Source: Tetradesmus obliquus
Lineage: Eukaryota; Chlorophyta; Chlorophyceae; Sphaeropleales; Scenedesmaceae
Direction: 5' to 3'
Length of the DNA stretch: 64,000 nt
NCBI GenBank assembly: GCA_030272155.1
Contig: CP126199.1
Location: 3,646,501 to 3,710,500, forward strand
The notes beneath the pieces are model-generated. The model ran no database searches and was not told the DNA's origin. It saw only the letters and a program-made list of their open reading frames with translations. The translations under genes were made by a program, and so were the position numbers. Positions 12,058 through 23,707 of the stretch are shown here, one piece after another. Position 1 is the first letter of the stretch. The number at the start of each line of letters is the position of its first letter.

Positions 12058-13654
12058 CACAGCAGTTGGCAGACATGCAAGGCGTTTGAACACCATGTTT
12101 TCCCAGGGCTTCAATTACTAAGTCGTGTAATGTTAACGCCTGGTTGTTGTAGATGCGCTGCAGTTGCCAAGGCAGGCTCAGTTTGCCGCAGCTGGGCACC
12201 TGCAGCGGCACCATGCAAGTGTGCAAGTGCTGAACTTTGCTGAAGCAGGCTGGAGCTGCAGCAGCAAAGGCAAGCAGGCATTGAGTTCTTTCAAGACCAA
12301 ACAACCCGAAAGCAGTGTGTTGTTGCCCTGCATGTCTGGCGAGGTTGCCGCAGTTCAGTTGCACGGTGCGTGGTACGCCGCCTGGTGTCTGCGCTCAGGC
12401 TGGCTGATATGCTGCTCAGGTGTGACGAGTGCTGGTCGCTGCATCCAGGAGATGTTGATATAGGCAGCAATGGATCTCCGCCTGGATCCAGGCTGGCTGT
12501 TTGTCAGAGGCTAGCTTGCATGTCGCGTGAACTATGAGTTTGCCAACTCTTGGACAAACAGCTTCTCTGCGGGCTTGGCTGTTTGACCAGCTGTCCGGTG
12601 CTGGATTTCGCTGCAGCCGCAGTTTGTGTTGATGAACCAGCTGTGCGTATGCACAGCTTCAAGCAACGCATTCATGTTGCTTCGAGAACACTGTTGTGTG
12701 GCACTTGGTGTGAATTCTGTTGCTGCCAGAGCTGGGCGTGATCAGCCGCGTGCTGCTTCTCAAGTTGGGTTTTCTCAGCACCAGTTGTATGAGGCTGTAC
12801 TGCTCTCCAGGGGGGCAGAGACGCTGCGTGTCTTTGCGCCATTGAGCAGCAGGCGGTCAGACACCCCTGACCCCCCCGATCTGGCATGCATGATGTGTTG
12901 GCGTGGTGGTCCGCACAAGACAATGCGCCATGTACACGGGCTGCGTAATACCAGCCTTCAATACGGGTTATGGGACCTCATGCTTGCAGCAGAGCTGTTC
13001 TGTCACTTGTCAGACCCTTTGTTCGCAACGGTCGTCCAAGGCTACCGTGTAGGGGGTTTTTTAGAATGAGCGCAAGCATTATTATATAAGTGAGTTGACT
13101 ACATCACCCGTCCTTTCTGCTTGGTGGTCGCCATTGGGCCGGGAATGCTGCGGCCCTCAAAACCCCAGAATCATTGTTTTCTACTGTCTCGAGTTTCGAC
13201 CAGCCTTACGCTCTCATAATAGCAGGACAGATACGTCTGCGAACTTCTGGGGGTGGACTTTTGGACAATGTACGGCATTGTACTGCCCCATTAGGACCAG
13301 CGCTCGCCGTTCCTAGCTCAAGAACAACATGATAAGTATTGCACAAAGCAAGGTTTGGCGAGTCCTCCAGTTGTCACGTGCTTTCCCCATGGTGCCCCTT
13401 GCTTCGCCCACACTCCAACGGATGCCCTACTACTCCTCGGCCAAAGTAGGGTTGTATCATGTCACAGAGGAGCATCATGCTAACCGAGCTTACAGAGCTG
13501 CACACTTCTGGAGACCCAGATCGTTGGACTAGAAGGAAGCAGCAACAATCAAGGCGGGACACCAAGACAGGACGCCTTCTAAGAAGCCAGCCAAAGCACC
13601 CGTCCAGAGCCACCAGTTCATCAAAAAAGTAGCTTAAGTTCAAGAGCTTGCACA
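12058..13654. other. Intergenic between NDUFA8 and RR-TZF B
   Basis: Holds the NDUFA8 3' flank and the RR-TZF B promoter and 5' UTR. Open frames such as 12626-13069 (+) have no recognisable motif and do not fit neighbouring splice patterns. A TATATAAG string near 13084 is a possible core promoter element about 570 bp before the RR-TZF B ATG. Confidence 0.5.
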
Positions 13655-16415
13655 ATGTGCTTTCAGAGTGCAGCCGAGCGGCTAGTAGAAGAGCAGCCAT
13701 CGGCCAAGACCTCCAACAACACATCAGGAAGCAGCGCCGCAGCAGACGAGTGGGATGACCCCAAGTTTCAATCAGACGACTTTAAGATGTGAGTGCGTGC
13801 TATTGGCTGTTAGGGTGCGCCCGGCCTAGCGTGCCCCGAGCCGTTCCAACATTCGTGTCGCCTGCTTGTGCACGTGGCCGGCAGCTGCCGCAGCCACGAG
13901 CCCTTACCCTAACCAACAACGCTCTAAATTGACTGTGCGCTGCCTGCCACCGCACTATATCTCTGCTCTGCAGCTACGAGTGGAAGGTGACACTATGCAC
14001 CAATGTGAGTGTCTTTGGCGAGAGGTCCTGCTTTTAGAAGCTTTCGTCTGGCTCCTGTCGACTGTATCATTTGCTTGGCGTTGCTACCTGCGTTGCTCGG
14101 CTGCCTGACCTGCTGCTGTTGTGCCAATGTTTGTGAAACTGCCGCCGCTTGTTGCTCATCACCTGCCTGCACCCTGCCCCTACCTGCTGTGCAGACTGAG
14201 GCCCACGACACAGACAAGTGCCCATTTGCCCACCCAGGAGAGAAAGGCACCAGGCGGGATGTGCGCGTCTACAAGTACAGCCCGGAGGCTTGCCCAGCAA
14301 CACAGGTACGAGCCAGCTGGCTGCAGCTTGCAGGAAAACCACATTTCAGTGTCCAGCTCTGCTCCACCGGCTGACACGGCACAATGCAGCTGTGCATGGT
14401 TTCAATGACTATAATTGTTGAACATGACGCGGTCTTCAGCAGCAGCCTGCAGCTCCCGCACTCTGTAAAGGCAGCCTGGCGTTCTTTGCTTGGCTCACAG
14501 CACCTGTCCCTCACCACGATCTTGCCCCAACCCTCTTCATGCCTGCAGCAGAAGAACGGCAAGTGCCCACGAGGCATGGACTGCCCGCTGTCACACACAG
14601 TCTTCGAGCGCTGGCTGCACCCACAGCGGTGAGCAACTGCTGGCATCCCTGCCATACATATGTTCGTAATTAGCTGTTTGATGCAGCAGCGTTCCCGCCT
14701 GCAGCTGCAGCCTGTCGCACTGCATCCCCAGCTGTGTGATCACACACGTGCACCTAGTAAGCGCTGGCCGCTGCCAAGTCATCACTGACAATGGCTGCCG
14801 CCGCCACCTGTCCGCACGCTTCTGCTCTTCCTGCAGCTTCCGCACGCAGCTGTGCACCAACGGCGCCGACTGCCCCCGCAAGTCCACCTGCTTCTTTGCG
14901 CACAGTGAGAAGCAGCTTCGGCGCGTAGTCCCAGACATCGTCGGCAGCTGCAGCAGCATCGCTAGCAGCCTCTCTCTGGCACCTTCTGTTGAGCGGGTGA
15001 GCTCCATCAGCAGCAACAGCAGCAGCGCCAGCGGCAGCAGCACACTCAGCGGCCTCAGTGCAGTCTCCTCTCCCCGGCTGCTGCAGCAGGGCAGCATTGC
15101 AAGCTGCTTCAGCGTCAGCAGCCGCAGCAGCACGCCGCCCAGCAGCAGCATCGATGCAGCAGCAGCAGCATCGCCCAAAGGCGGCAAGGCTTGCAGGCCC
15201 AGCAGCAACAGCACGCTGCTGTCTGGGCTCAGGAGCCCCGCCGCACCAGCAGCATTGCACGCGCTCAGCTCGATGATTGGCAGGCCTGATCATCAGGCAG
15301 CTGCCAAGCCATACAGGCCTGCCTTTGGCAGCAGCAGCAGCAGCGGCGGCATGGCAAGTGCCAGCCCAATGGATGGCGCCAGGGGCAGCAGGGGACCTGC
15401 CGGCAGGGCTACTGCTGCTTCGGCACTGGCTGCGCAGCTGAAGCAGCAGCTGGAGGGGCACCAGGAGCTGCTGTGGCAGCAGCAGCGGCTGCAGGAGCAG
15501 CAGCAGCTGGAGCAGCTGCAGGCGTTGATGCAGCAGCTGCCTGTGCCAGGCACTGACGGCCTCAGCAGCCCCAGCTCGGCACAGCACATGCAGCTGCTGC
15601 TGGAGCAGGAGATCAGCAACAACATGCAGCAGGCAGCCATGGCGGCAGCAGCGGCGGAGGCTGCCAACCAGCGCCTGCACGCGCTGCGCTACGCAATGCA
15701 CGCCCCTGGCATGCTGCCTGCTGCTGCTGCTGCTGGCGGGTATGCGGCAGCATCTGCTGCTGCAGGCTTCGGCAGCAGCACAAGCCCTGTGTCTCATCAT
15801 GGTGCTGGCCTCTTCAGCGGTCCTGCAGTGTGTGAGCCGTTGTCCCTTGGCCTTGACTGGAACAGCCACCAGCAGCAGCAGCAGCAGCAGCAGGCCCACA
15901 ACAACAATCTGCCGCTGCACATGCCCCTCGGCAACAGCAGCAGCAGCCTGCAGGGCCTGATGGGTGCTTCTGCTAGCAGCCCCGTGCTGCACCCACACCC
16001 CCTGGCATCCGCAGGGGCAGCGTATGGCCATGGCAACACCCACAGCAGCCACAGCAACAGCCACCTCAGTGCACTGGGGCTTGCAGGAAGCGGCGGCAGC
16101 CATGACGAGCAAGCTTTGCTGGCAATGCTGCTGAGCCAGATGCACAGTGGAAACGCCAATGCAGCAGCGCAGGGTGTGGCGGGTGGCCTGCATGGCATGG
16201 GAGTTAACCCACACTTCCAGGCAGCAGCCAACCCCTGTGCTTCCCAGGCGCAGGCAGCGGCGTCGGCACTGCTGGCTGCTGCTGCGGCAGCACAGATGGC
16301 ACCGGCAGCTGGCGGCCTGGCAGGTGCTGGCCTGACAAGCTTCACTGATGCCTCATTGGGTGCTTCTATGGCTATGCAGGCTCAGGGTGGTTGCCACAGC
16401 TTCTTCATGCATTGA
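13655..16415 (+). CDS. RR-TZF (plant-type tandem CCCH zinc finger) protein B
   Basis: 643-residue protein in five exons: 13655-13788, 13974-14004, 14195-14305, 14552-14628, 14837-16415 (TGA). Residues 42-92 are the RR region: DDFKIYEWKVTLC, then C53-X10-C64, PFAHPGEKGTRRDVRVYKYS. Finger 1 is C88-X8-C97-X5-C103-X3-H107, followed by FERWLHPQRFRTQLC. Finger 2 is C124-X5-C130-X5-C136-X3-H140, one residue longer in the third interval than the usual C-X5-C-X4-C-X3-H. The single long last exon encodes a Ser/Gln/Ala/Gly-rich, probably disordered tail with poly-Gln. The exon 4 acceptor has two adjacent CAGs; the second is preferred because it gives X8. Family role: cytoplasmic RNA-granule proteins that influence mRNA turnover. 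It is closer to land-plant RR-TZFs (HPGE motif intact) than genes A and C. Confidence 0.92.
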
Positions 16416-19400
16416 GAGTGTCTTGCGTGAATGCTGATACGGCAGTGTGTGTAGGCTGCTGCAGCGTGTTTTTGGCGTGCTGGTTTATGACGATCACTGT
16501 TCAGCCGCATGCACCTGCGGCAAGGTTTTGGCGCGCATTTTGGGATCACAGGCGGCGGTTTTGATGTGCACAGTGCGTGCTGCTGCGCTACGTACTACTA
16601 ACACAATCAGTTACGGCGTTGAACAGCAACCGGGACCTAGAGTGCAGGCTGCTGGTCACTCTATTGGATCAAAGCCTGCATGGGATGGGTGGTTGGCCCC
16701 TGGGTGCGCGCGTGCGCGGCTGTTTGGGAGTATTGTGACGGGGGTGCGTTAGCCAATTGACGGCTGTGCAGCGCTGCACAGCATGCGGGTATTCAGCAGC
16801 AGATTGGACTTGGGAGAGGAGGCATGCAGTGCACAATTTTGTGGCTGATGGATGCCTAGCCCGGCAATGGGTGGCCTTGCAGCAAGTGCTGCAGTTTTGG
16901 GCTAGCTGGGGACGCCTCTGAGCGTTGTTCATGCATTCCGCGCAGTAGTAGGTGCAGGTGTCTACAACGTGGCTGCGCTGCTCTGCCTGATGATACCTTC
17001 ATTGCTTGGGTCAACCATATGACCGATACTCGCTGTCTGCGGCCGGTCCATGCTGGCCTGCCGCGGTGTGTGTGTCCCAAGAAGTGTGGCTGTGTCACGC
17101 GCCGGTGCTGCCGCCTGCATTGCGGCAGCCATTTTGGCGGAAGTGGCAGGGCATTGCTTGCCAGCTCATCATCTGGAGGGACTCCCCTCCAGCTACTACA
17201 ATGGTCCTGTTTGATGCACTTGGCAGTTGCACAGTGATAGAGGCTGCTGTTGATTGGCAGCTGTGTGCTGCCTAGTTGAGAGATGTCAATGAGTTGTGTG
17301 CGCATCCTACTACTAATGGTGGTTCCTGCCCATCGCGTGTGTTGCTGTTGCTGCTTGGCTATGGTGGTGCGGCAGGTGGCGGCAGCGCAGCAGCAACGCA
17401 TGCAGCAGGGCAGGGTGGCGGCTTGCGCGCATGCCCTTAGAAAATCAAACCGGCATGTGCGCAGCCGCTGCACGCATGCTGCATGGTGGCTTGAGAGAAA
17501 GTGTGAGGTGAGAGTACGCCACATGGCACGTTCGATATTATACTAATACCATCCAGTAATCTAGGCCGCGGCGGCTGCGGTAGATGTCCAGTGGCGGGTA
17601 GGCTTCTGCTTGCATCCAATGTCAATGCTGCAGCAGTAATAAGCCGGTTGTTTGGTTGTTTGGGGGCTGCTTTGTTGGCGCTGGTGGGGGGAATGACAGC
17701 AGGCTTTCTCCTGGGCCTGTGCACCTTGCCATCTTCGGATGAGTGTGGCACTAGCCTGTTGTCGCCAGTGTCTGCTGGCTCTTGCGCAGCCCCCTTTGAG
17801 CATTGTTTTAATACGCCAGCGGCTCCATGCTGCTGCACTGGACGAGTGCGCGCGTGCACGCTCCCTGGCCGTTACTAATACGAGGAGAACTTTGTTTTCG
17901 GGATTGGCAGGAGATTTCCAGCCAATCTGGGCTTGGGGTGTCGAGCTGACTGTGGTGTGTCCATGCCTGGCTGCTTCGCTCCCATTGATTAGCATGCCAT
18001 ATGCGTGTTGTGGGGTTGTTAGGAGCTCCGCGCAGGCAGTGCAGCATGTGCTGCGTGTCTTGGGTGCTTCCCTTGTTGTGCCTGTGTGGGTGGCAGCAGC
18101 CAGCTAGGGCTGTGGGAGTGATGGCAGGTCAAACCGGAGCGCTTCTCAGCACTGTTGATACTACTCAGCGTGTGTCTGGCAGCTGCACAGGCAGCATTGC
18201 CTGCTGCAGCGGCTGGCGCGCTCTCAATCTGGCACCACCACAACCGCAACCAGTGCGTGTGTCACTCCTGGTGCGAATTCCGACCCGGCAAACTCTGCTG
18301 GTTGTACAGGGCGCCGCCGCCTGGCTCGCTGCATTCCTCCTGCATGCTGTTCCACACAAAGTGTCAGAGGGGCGTTCCTTAATATGGCAGAGTACGAGCT
18401 GAGGTCAATGTCCTGGGTGCGCAGAGATTGTAGTATCATCTCCTCTGCAGACGGTAGTAGCGTAGTATTTGTCACCTGGGCGGAGCGTGTTCTGGTTCAA
18501 ACCCTTGGGAAGGGGTATGGCTCAGATGTGTGGACCTGCGCATGCCGGTTCCTGGGTGCATGGAATTCCGTAGTACTATCGAGTTGCCGTGCAGCTTCCG
18601 TGGTGTCTGTTGATGTGATTGCAGCAGATTGTGTCGTGTCTGTCTGGTGGCGTATCTCCCTGCAATGCGTGTTGCTGGTGTTGAGCATGCACAGGTCTTC
18701 AGTGGTCTTGCTGATGTATCTGCTAGGCAGCAAAAGGTGCCGGCTTCAGCTTTAGCACTCCAGCACACACATGCGCTGTTGCTAATCACTTCCAGTTGCT
18801 GCATTGATGGGTCTGTTACCAACTGCAAGGTGGCAGCAGGCCTGCTACTAATACTATTACTGATGCCAGCTAGTTGTGCTTGGACGGCACCCCCTGTTGT
18901 TGTTGGGAGCCACACTCTGGCCTGTCCAGGTGGCAATTGTTGTCATTGTGTTGTGATCTCACTTGATCGCTGCGTGTTGTTGGCTGTGGGCAGCAGCAGG
19001 TGTTAGTAGCATCCACCTGCCTCTCGCCATCCTTGGTGCATGTGCAGTTTTGTCCCCACCATCCTATTACAGTCTAGCTGTGCTTCCTGTGCGGGCTGAT
19101 TCGCTGGGAGTGGCATGCTGCCTGTGCATATTATGCGTGTGGTTCACACATGCATCTTGTTTCGCATGCGCATGCGCAGTGGCACGAGATACATATACGT
19201 ACGTACTGAGCACTTGCTCGCTAGGATCAACCATGCTATGTAGAAGGCGCACAGCTTGCAGGCTTGTTGCAATCTTGAAGCAGGCTTGCAGTCAATTGAC
19301 TGCTTGGCTTCCATGTTGCTGTCCCTGGTCAGGCAATGCAAGCTTGCAAGGCTCAAGCCTTGACATGTCGGGCTGGCCGCTGCACCGTTGTTGCGCTGGG

Positions 19401-20101
19401 ATGGGGTTTGGAGCTGGGCGTGCACTGCAAGCATTGTGTTGGATCAATGCTCTGGGTGGCACGGACTCTGTCTGGCATGGCAATGCATGCCTCAAGTTCA
19501 TGCATTTCACCAACTTCGTACATGAACACAATCACTATTACATGTTTGGCTGGCGCTTGCCAGCTTGACTGATTGGCTGATGGGCGACTCAAAAGCAGCC
19601 GCAGGCGCTTGGCTCGAGCCAGAGCTCTGATATGCATGTGAGCATTGACAGAAACAGCATCCAGCTGGCAGCATGGCGCCAATTTCTGGTGTCTGCTGTG
19701 CCTCGCTGACGTGCATTGTTTACCTTTGCAAGCTGGCGCATCACCCCTTTTATGGGCTGTGCAGTTTGTGCGTTTTGAGCAGCGCTGCAGACTTCTAGTG
19801 CTTGCGCACATTACGTGGTAACATATGCCTTGGACATACTGACTGGATGAACAACACCGATGGCAGGAAGTGTGTACACGATGCCTGGCATCACAATGCA
19901 TGCTTGAAGATGCTCTTCGGCATCTTACAGCATGTAGCCCAAATCTGCAATTGCAAACTGGCTGCATGTAGCTGTAGCAGCTGCACAAACAACCCAACAG
20001 TTTTTGGGGGTCATGCACACTGTGCATGCGCGGATGGCATCTTTGCGTGATGATACCTTTTCCAGTTTTTAGAGGCAGTAACAGGCGTATCGGCCCTCTG
20101 C

Positions 20102-20125
20102 CAGTGACTGCAGCTGCAGTCACTG
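20102..20125. repeat. 24-bp perfect palindrome
   Basis: The 12-base half CAGTGACTGCAG is followed directly by its exact reverse complement, giving an uninterrupted palindrome. It lies in the gene-poor stretch downstream of RR-TZF B. Function unknown. Confidence 0.95.
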
Positions 20126-20615
20126 CCTGCAGGTTGCTGGAACGTTGCCTCAACAGCTCAGGCGACTCAGAACTTGGGCTGGACTGGCCAGCCTGGCCAA
20201 CGGTGGCACCATCACAGTGCACGGCGCAGCCCAGGCCTCGCACGTAGCTGTCCTGTCAGCCAGTGAGTCTGAAGCCGTTGTTATGGTTACAACAAAGCAA
20301 CGCAGCTGAATGAAACGGCTCTGTTACAAACACCGGCTGCCACACCAATGCACATGCCCCACTTGGCAGCATACGCTATGCACAGGGCTCTGCACCAGCA
20401 ACCGAAAGACGCCACACGTGCACCACAGCCAGCAGCCAGCCACACAAAGGTAGGCAATCGCCTGCTTGCAAGCCACCCGATGCAGATAATCTGTTGCCCA
20501 TTTGCATGCAAGCTGCCCGTACAGCAACCGTCCGGGCAGACCCTGGCTTGCCCTATGGACAATACAATAAGCACCTGGGCGAGCCATCAACGATCCTACA
20601 ATGCTTGCTAGCAAG

Positions 20616-20616
<1 letters not shown>

Positions 20617-20649
<33 letters not shown>
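20617..20649. repeat. (CTG)n run, intergenic
   Basis: Triplet run about 180 bp beyond the stop of the RGG protein gene, so in its 3' flank. Confidence 0.85.
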
Positions 20650-20827
20650 AGCTTGGCTTGCAGGAACTGTGCAAAGCTACACGGACCATGCAGCAAGACA
20701 CAAACAAGTAACAGGGCTGATCCAGACAAGAGAGACACCAGGCCACAGCTAAAGGCACACCTCGACTGCATCACTCGGACAGGGCAGACGTGCTATTAGC
20801 ACGCTGGCGCAAATACAGCCTTAGCTA

Positions 20828-22439
20828 TCACTGCCCATCCTTGCGGATGCGCCGAGGCCGGCCCTGCTGCTGCCACGACGGCTGCTGCTGCCCCGGCTGC
20901 CCCTGACCCGGTCCATCGCGCTGCTGCTGCGGCTGCTGCTGCTGCCACCCCTGCTGCTGGGGCTGCTGCTGCTGTGGCGGCCTCTGCTGCTGCCACCCCT
21001 GCTGCTGCCACCCTTGCTGCTGCTGATCGTAGTTGTTATAGCGGCCACCACCCCTGCCCCCGCCCCGACCGCCACCCCTGCCGCCGCCCCTTCCGTCGCT
21101 CCGGCCACCCCACTGCTGCTGCTGCGGCTGCTGCTGCTGCCACTGCGGCTCCTGCTGCTGCTGGTACCCGCCCCCGCTGCCGCCCTCCCAGTCCTGCTGC
21201 TGCTGCTGGTATGGCTGCTGCTGGCCCCTGCCACCGCCTCTGCCACCTCCCCTGCCACCCCTAGGCTTCCAGCCAGCCCCCCATTCTCTGTCACCCCTGC
21301 CGCCCCTGCCACCTTGCTGCCGGCCGCCACCACCGCCGCCACCCCCAAAGCCACCCCCGAAATCCCCACCAAGCCCCGCAGCGCCAAAATCCGCCATGTA
21401 ATTGCCCAGAGGATCTCCCATCTGGTCAAACGCGTCATCCAGCCCCGAGTCAAAGTCAAAGTCAAGGTCAAACATGTCAAATTCGCCGTCAGCAAAGCCG
21501 CCACCCACGCCGGCACGCGGCTTGATGTAACCGCCCTTTTCCGGGTCAAACGGCTGCCCATCTTCCGTTGCAAACAGGTAGTCGTCGACCAGGTCCGCGC
21601 CCGCGCCGTCAGGGCCTAGACCGCCGACGCCGGCGGCTGCGCTGAACCCTGCGTCGCCGTCATCGTCATCCAGGTCAAAGTCATCGTCAAACAGATCAGC
21701 CTCATCACCGTCATCCAGACCGTACAGGTCAGCGCCACCAGGGCCAGTCAAGCCCCGCAGTGCAGCAGCTTCCCAATCCTCTTCCTGCAGCAGCTGCTGC
21801 TGCTGCTGCGGTGCAGCTGCTGTGCTGCCTGGCCCACGCTTGCCTCTGCCACGGGCTGCCGGCGGTGCTGCCGCTGCCCTGCTGCTGCCCCTGCCGCCCA
21901 AGCTCCAAACTGCATTTGCTGCATCACCGGCGTCACTTTCAAAAGAGAGCTCGTCCAGGTCATCTATCAGTGCAGGCCCAGCGGCTGCCCACTGCTGCTG
22001 CTGCTGCTGCTGCAGCGGAGGTGATGCAGGTGCCTGCTGCTGCATCCTGCTGCTGATGGCTGCCGCAAGCGCGTCAGCGCCCGCATCAGCGGCCGCTGCA
22101 GGAGCTGCTGCTGCTGCCTTGCTGCCTGGCTTTCGGCCCGGCTTCTTGGCTGCTGCCGCTGCTGGTGGTGCTGCTGCTGCCGGGGCAGGTGGTGCAGGTG
22201 CTACGGGTGCAGCAGCAACACCCGCAGCAGCAGCTGCTGCTTCTGCGTCAGCTGCTGCAGCTGCCTTGCTCTTCCTGCCACGCTTGGCAGTGCTGCCAGC
22301 AGCCTCTGCAGGCACGGCAGCAGGTGCTTCCACTGCTGCTGCTGCTGCTGCTGCTGGTTCATCTGCTGCTGTGGCTGGTGCCGCTGACGCTGTGGCCCCA
22401 CGGGCCGCCCTGCCTCTCCTCTTCGGCGGTGCTGCATCA

Positions 22440-22470
<31 letters not shown>

Positions 22471-23115
22471 GTGGTGGTGTTGGTGGTGCTGCTGCAGGCG
22501 TCGCCTCTGCAGGAGACAGCGCTGCTGAGGTTTTGCGGGGGCGTCCAGCTCTGCGCTTTACTGCCGGAGCCTCTGCCGCGCCGATGCTAGCCGCGGCCTC
22601 CTCTGCTGCTGCAGCTGCAGCAGCTGCTGCAGCAGCGATGGGTGTGGCATCAGCATCAGCGCTTGCAAAATCTGCTGAAGCTGGCGCGGCTGCTTTGGTG
22701 GCTGTAGCTTTGCGGCCGCGCCTTGCAGGCGCTGCATTGCTGGCCGGTGCTGCGGCTGCTGCTGCAGCGGCTGCAAGGGTTCCTGCAGGCTCAGCAGAGT
22801 CTTGTGCAGTTGGGTCTGCAGGCGTGGCTGATGCTCTGCGTGTCCTGCGGCGCTGCTGTCTGCCTGCTGTTGGCTGGTCTGCAGCTGCAGCTGCTGTATG
22901 CACCACACGGGCAGGCTGGCAGCGCTGGCCCAGGAGCCCTGCAGAACGAACAAGAAGATTTTTATGGCAATCAGGCCCTGCAGGGACACAGCGGCACTGG
23001 ATCCACTGCCACTGCTGCTGTCTGGCTGGAAAAGGTTGTGGGCTATGGTCACACGAAGGGATCCAAATGCCAGCAGGAATGTGTGCATTCTGCTAAGATT
23101 GGCCCAGAACTGCAT
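20828..23115 (-). CDS. Unknown protein: AT-hook-like basic/Ala-rich N-part, acidic centre, RGG/Gln-rich C-part
   Basis: I do not recognise the family. One long exon, 22938-20828 (TGA), enters in phase 1. A short first exon, 23115-23055 (donor C|GTGTGA), joins it in frame, giving about 723 residues; a second in-frame ATG at 23088 is equally possible. The N-terminus (MHTFLLAFGSLR, LLGQRCQPARVV) has few acids and hydroxyl/Arg residues, like an organelle transit peptide (inference). Next comes an Ala/Pro-rich part with AT-hook-like cores (GRPRK, PGRKPGS, KRRGRAARG). Then an acidic stretch with Phe/Asp repeats (DDDFDLDDDD, FDMFDLDFDFDSG) around DPEKGGYIKPRAG. The C-terminal third is RGG boxes interleaved with Gln/Trp repeats (GWQQQ), ending in basic PRRIRKDGQ. 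RGG and AT-hook features suggest a nucleic-acid binder, perhaps organellar. Confidence 0.75.
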
Positions 23116-23707
23116 GGCGATGCCTCATATATTGTGCGATCAGTGCTGGCAAGGGCATGAACTGTTGTGCTGCTGCAAGCTGAGTTGCTAGCATGGCCAC
23201 AGCCAGCGGTTGCTGGACATCACTCAAAGGGGTTCAAGTCTATACAAATCATTGTTGATGCATCGAAACTGACCTCTGAGCGCCTGCAAGCGCGGCTGGC
23301 CAAGCATCAGCTGCATGCTTGCGTGGCCGCACACTAGGCTGCAAAATCCTAAATTCACACTACTGGATCCGAACAGCGCCAATGAGCTGTGCCAAGCGTT
23401 TGAACGTCGCTCAAGCAGCACGGATTGGGTGCAAGGGGTGGGCCAGTCCACAGTCCACTGCGTGTAAGAGTCAGCTAACACAGTCAAACGTTTACTCTGC
23501 GACGAAAGGGGATCCCCACCCGATGATTATCCAATCCAGGACACAGAGGCTGTACCACTCAACTCAACTGACAGTCTTTGCACCAAACTCCTCTGCTTTC
23601 AAGCTAGCTTTGCTCTGCCAGGTGTTGCAGTTGTTTTGAGTAGTACAGCAAGTATGGGCTCATAGTACAGCAACCAGAGGGGCTTGAGTGTGGACAGGTT
23701 TGCAGCG
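23116..23707. promoter_or_regulatory. Divergent intergenic region between RGG protein gene and ARF-GEF gene
   Basis: About 590 bp separate the two oppositely oriented start codons, so both promoters are probably contained here. I see no convincing TATA box or known operator. Confidence 0.45.

Larger units (their letters stand above)
16416..20827. other. 4.4-kb stretch without a recognisable gene
   Basis: Between the RR-TZF B stop and the stop of the RGG protein gene, so two convergent 3' ends. Open frames on both strands (up to 296 codons, minus, 19353-20243) lack homology I recognise, repeats of family motifs or coherent splice structure. TACTAA-type strings recur (near 16594, 17309, 17537, 17873, 18843). 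A long non-coding transcript or an unrecognised lineage-specific gene cannot be excluded. Confidence 0.5.

Noticed and set aside
12626-13069. 147-codon + strand frame after NDUFA8
   Set aside because: No recognisable domain; not supported by neighbouring signals.
14754-16214. Long open frame (486 codons) on the minus strand opposite RR-TZF B
   Set aside because: It is the antisense of the Gln/Ser-rich last exon of RR-TZF B; CAG-rich coding DNA leaves antisense frames open. No domain is visible.
16856-17524. 222-codon minus-strand frame in the gene-empty stretch
   Set aside because: No motif, many Cys/His/Arg typical of random frames in this base composition, and no matching splice chain.
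18480-18510. tRNA T-arm-like GGTTCAAACCC (also near 4103 and 11358; GGTTCGAGCC on the minus strand near 57190)
   Set aside because: No acceptor stem, D-arm or anticodon arm can be folded around any of these; three lie in introns.
21822-23096. 424-codon + strand Ala-rich frame
   Set aside because: Antisense of the Ala-rich RGG-protein exon; that strand has RGG boxes and a coherent start and stop.
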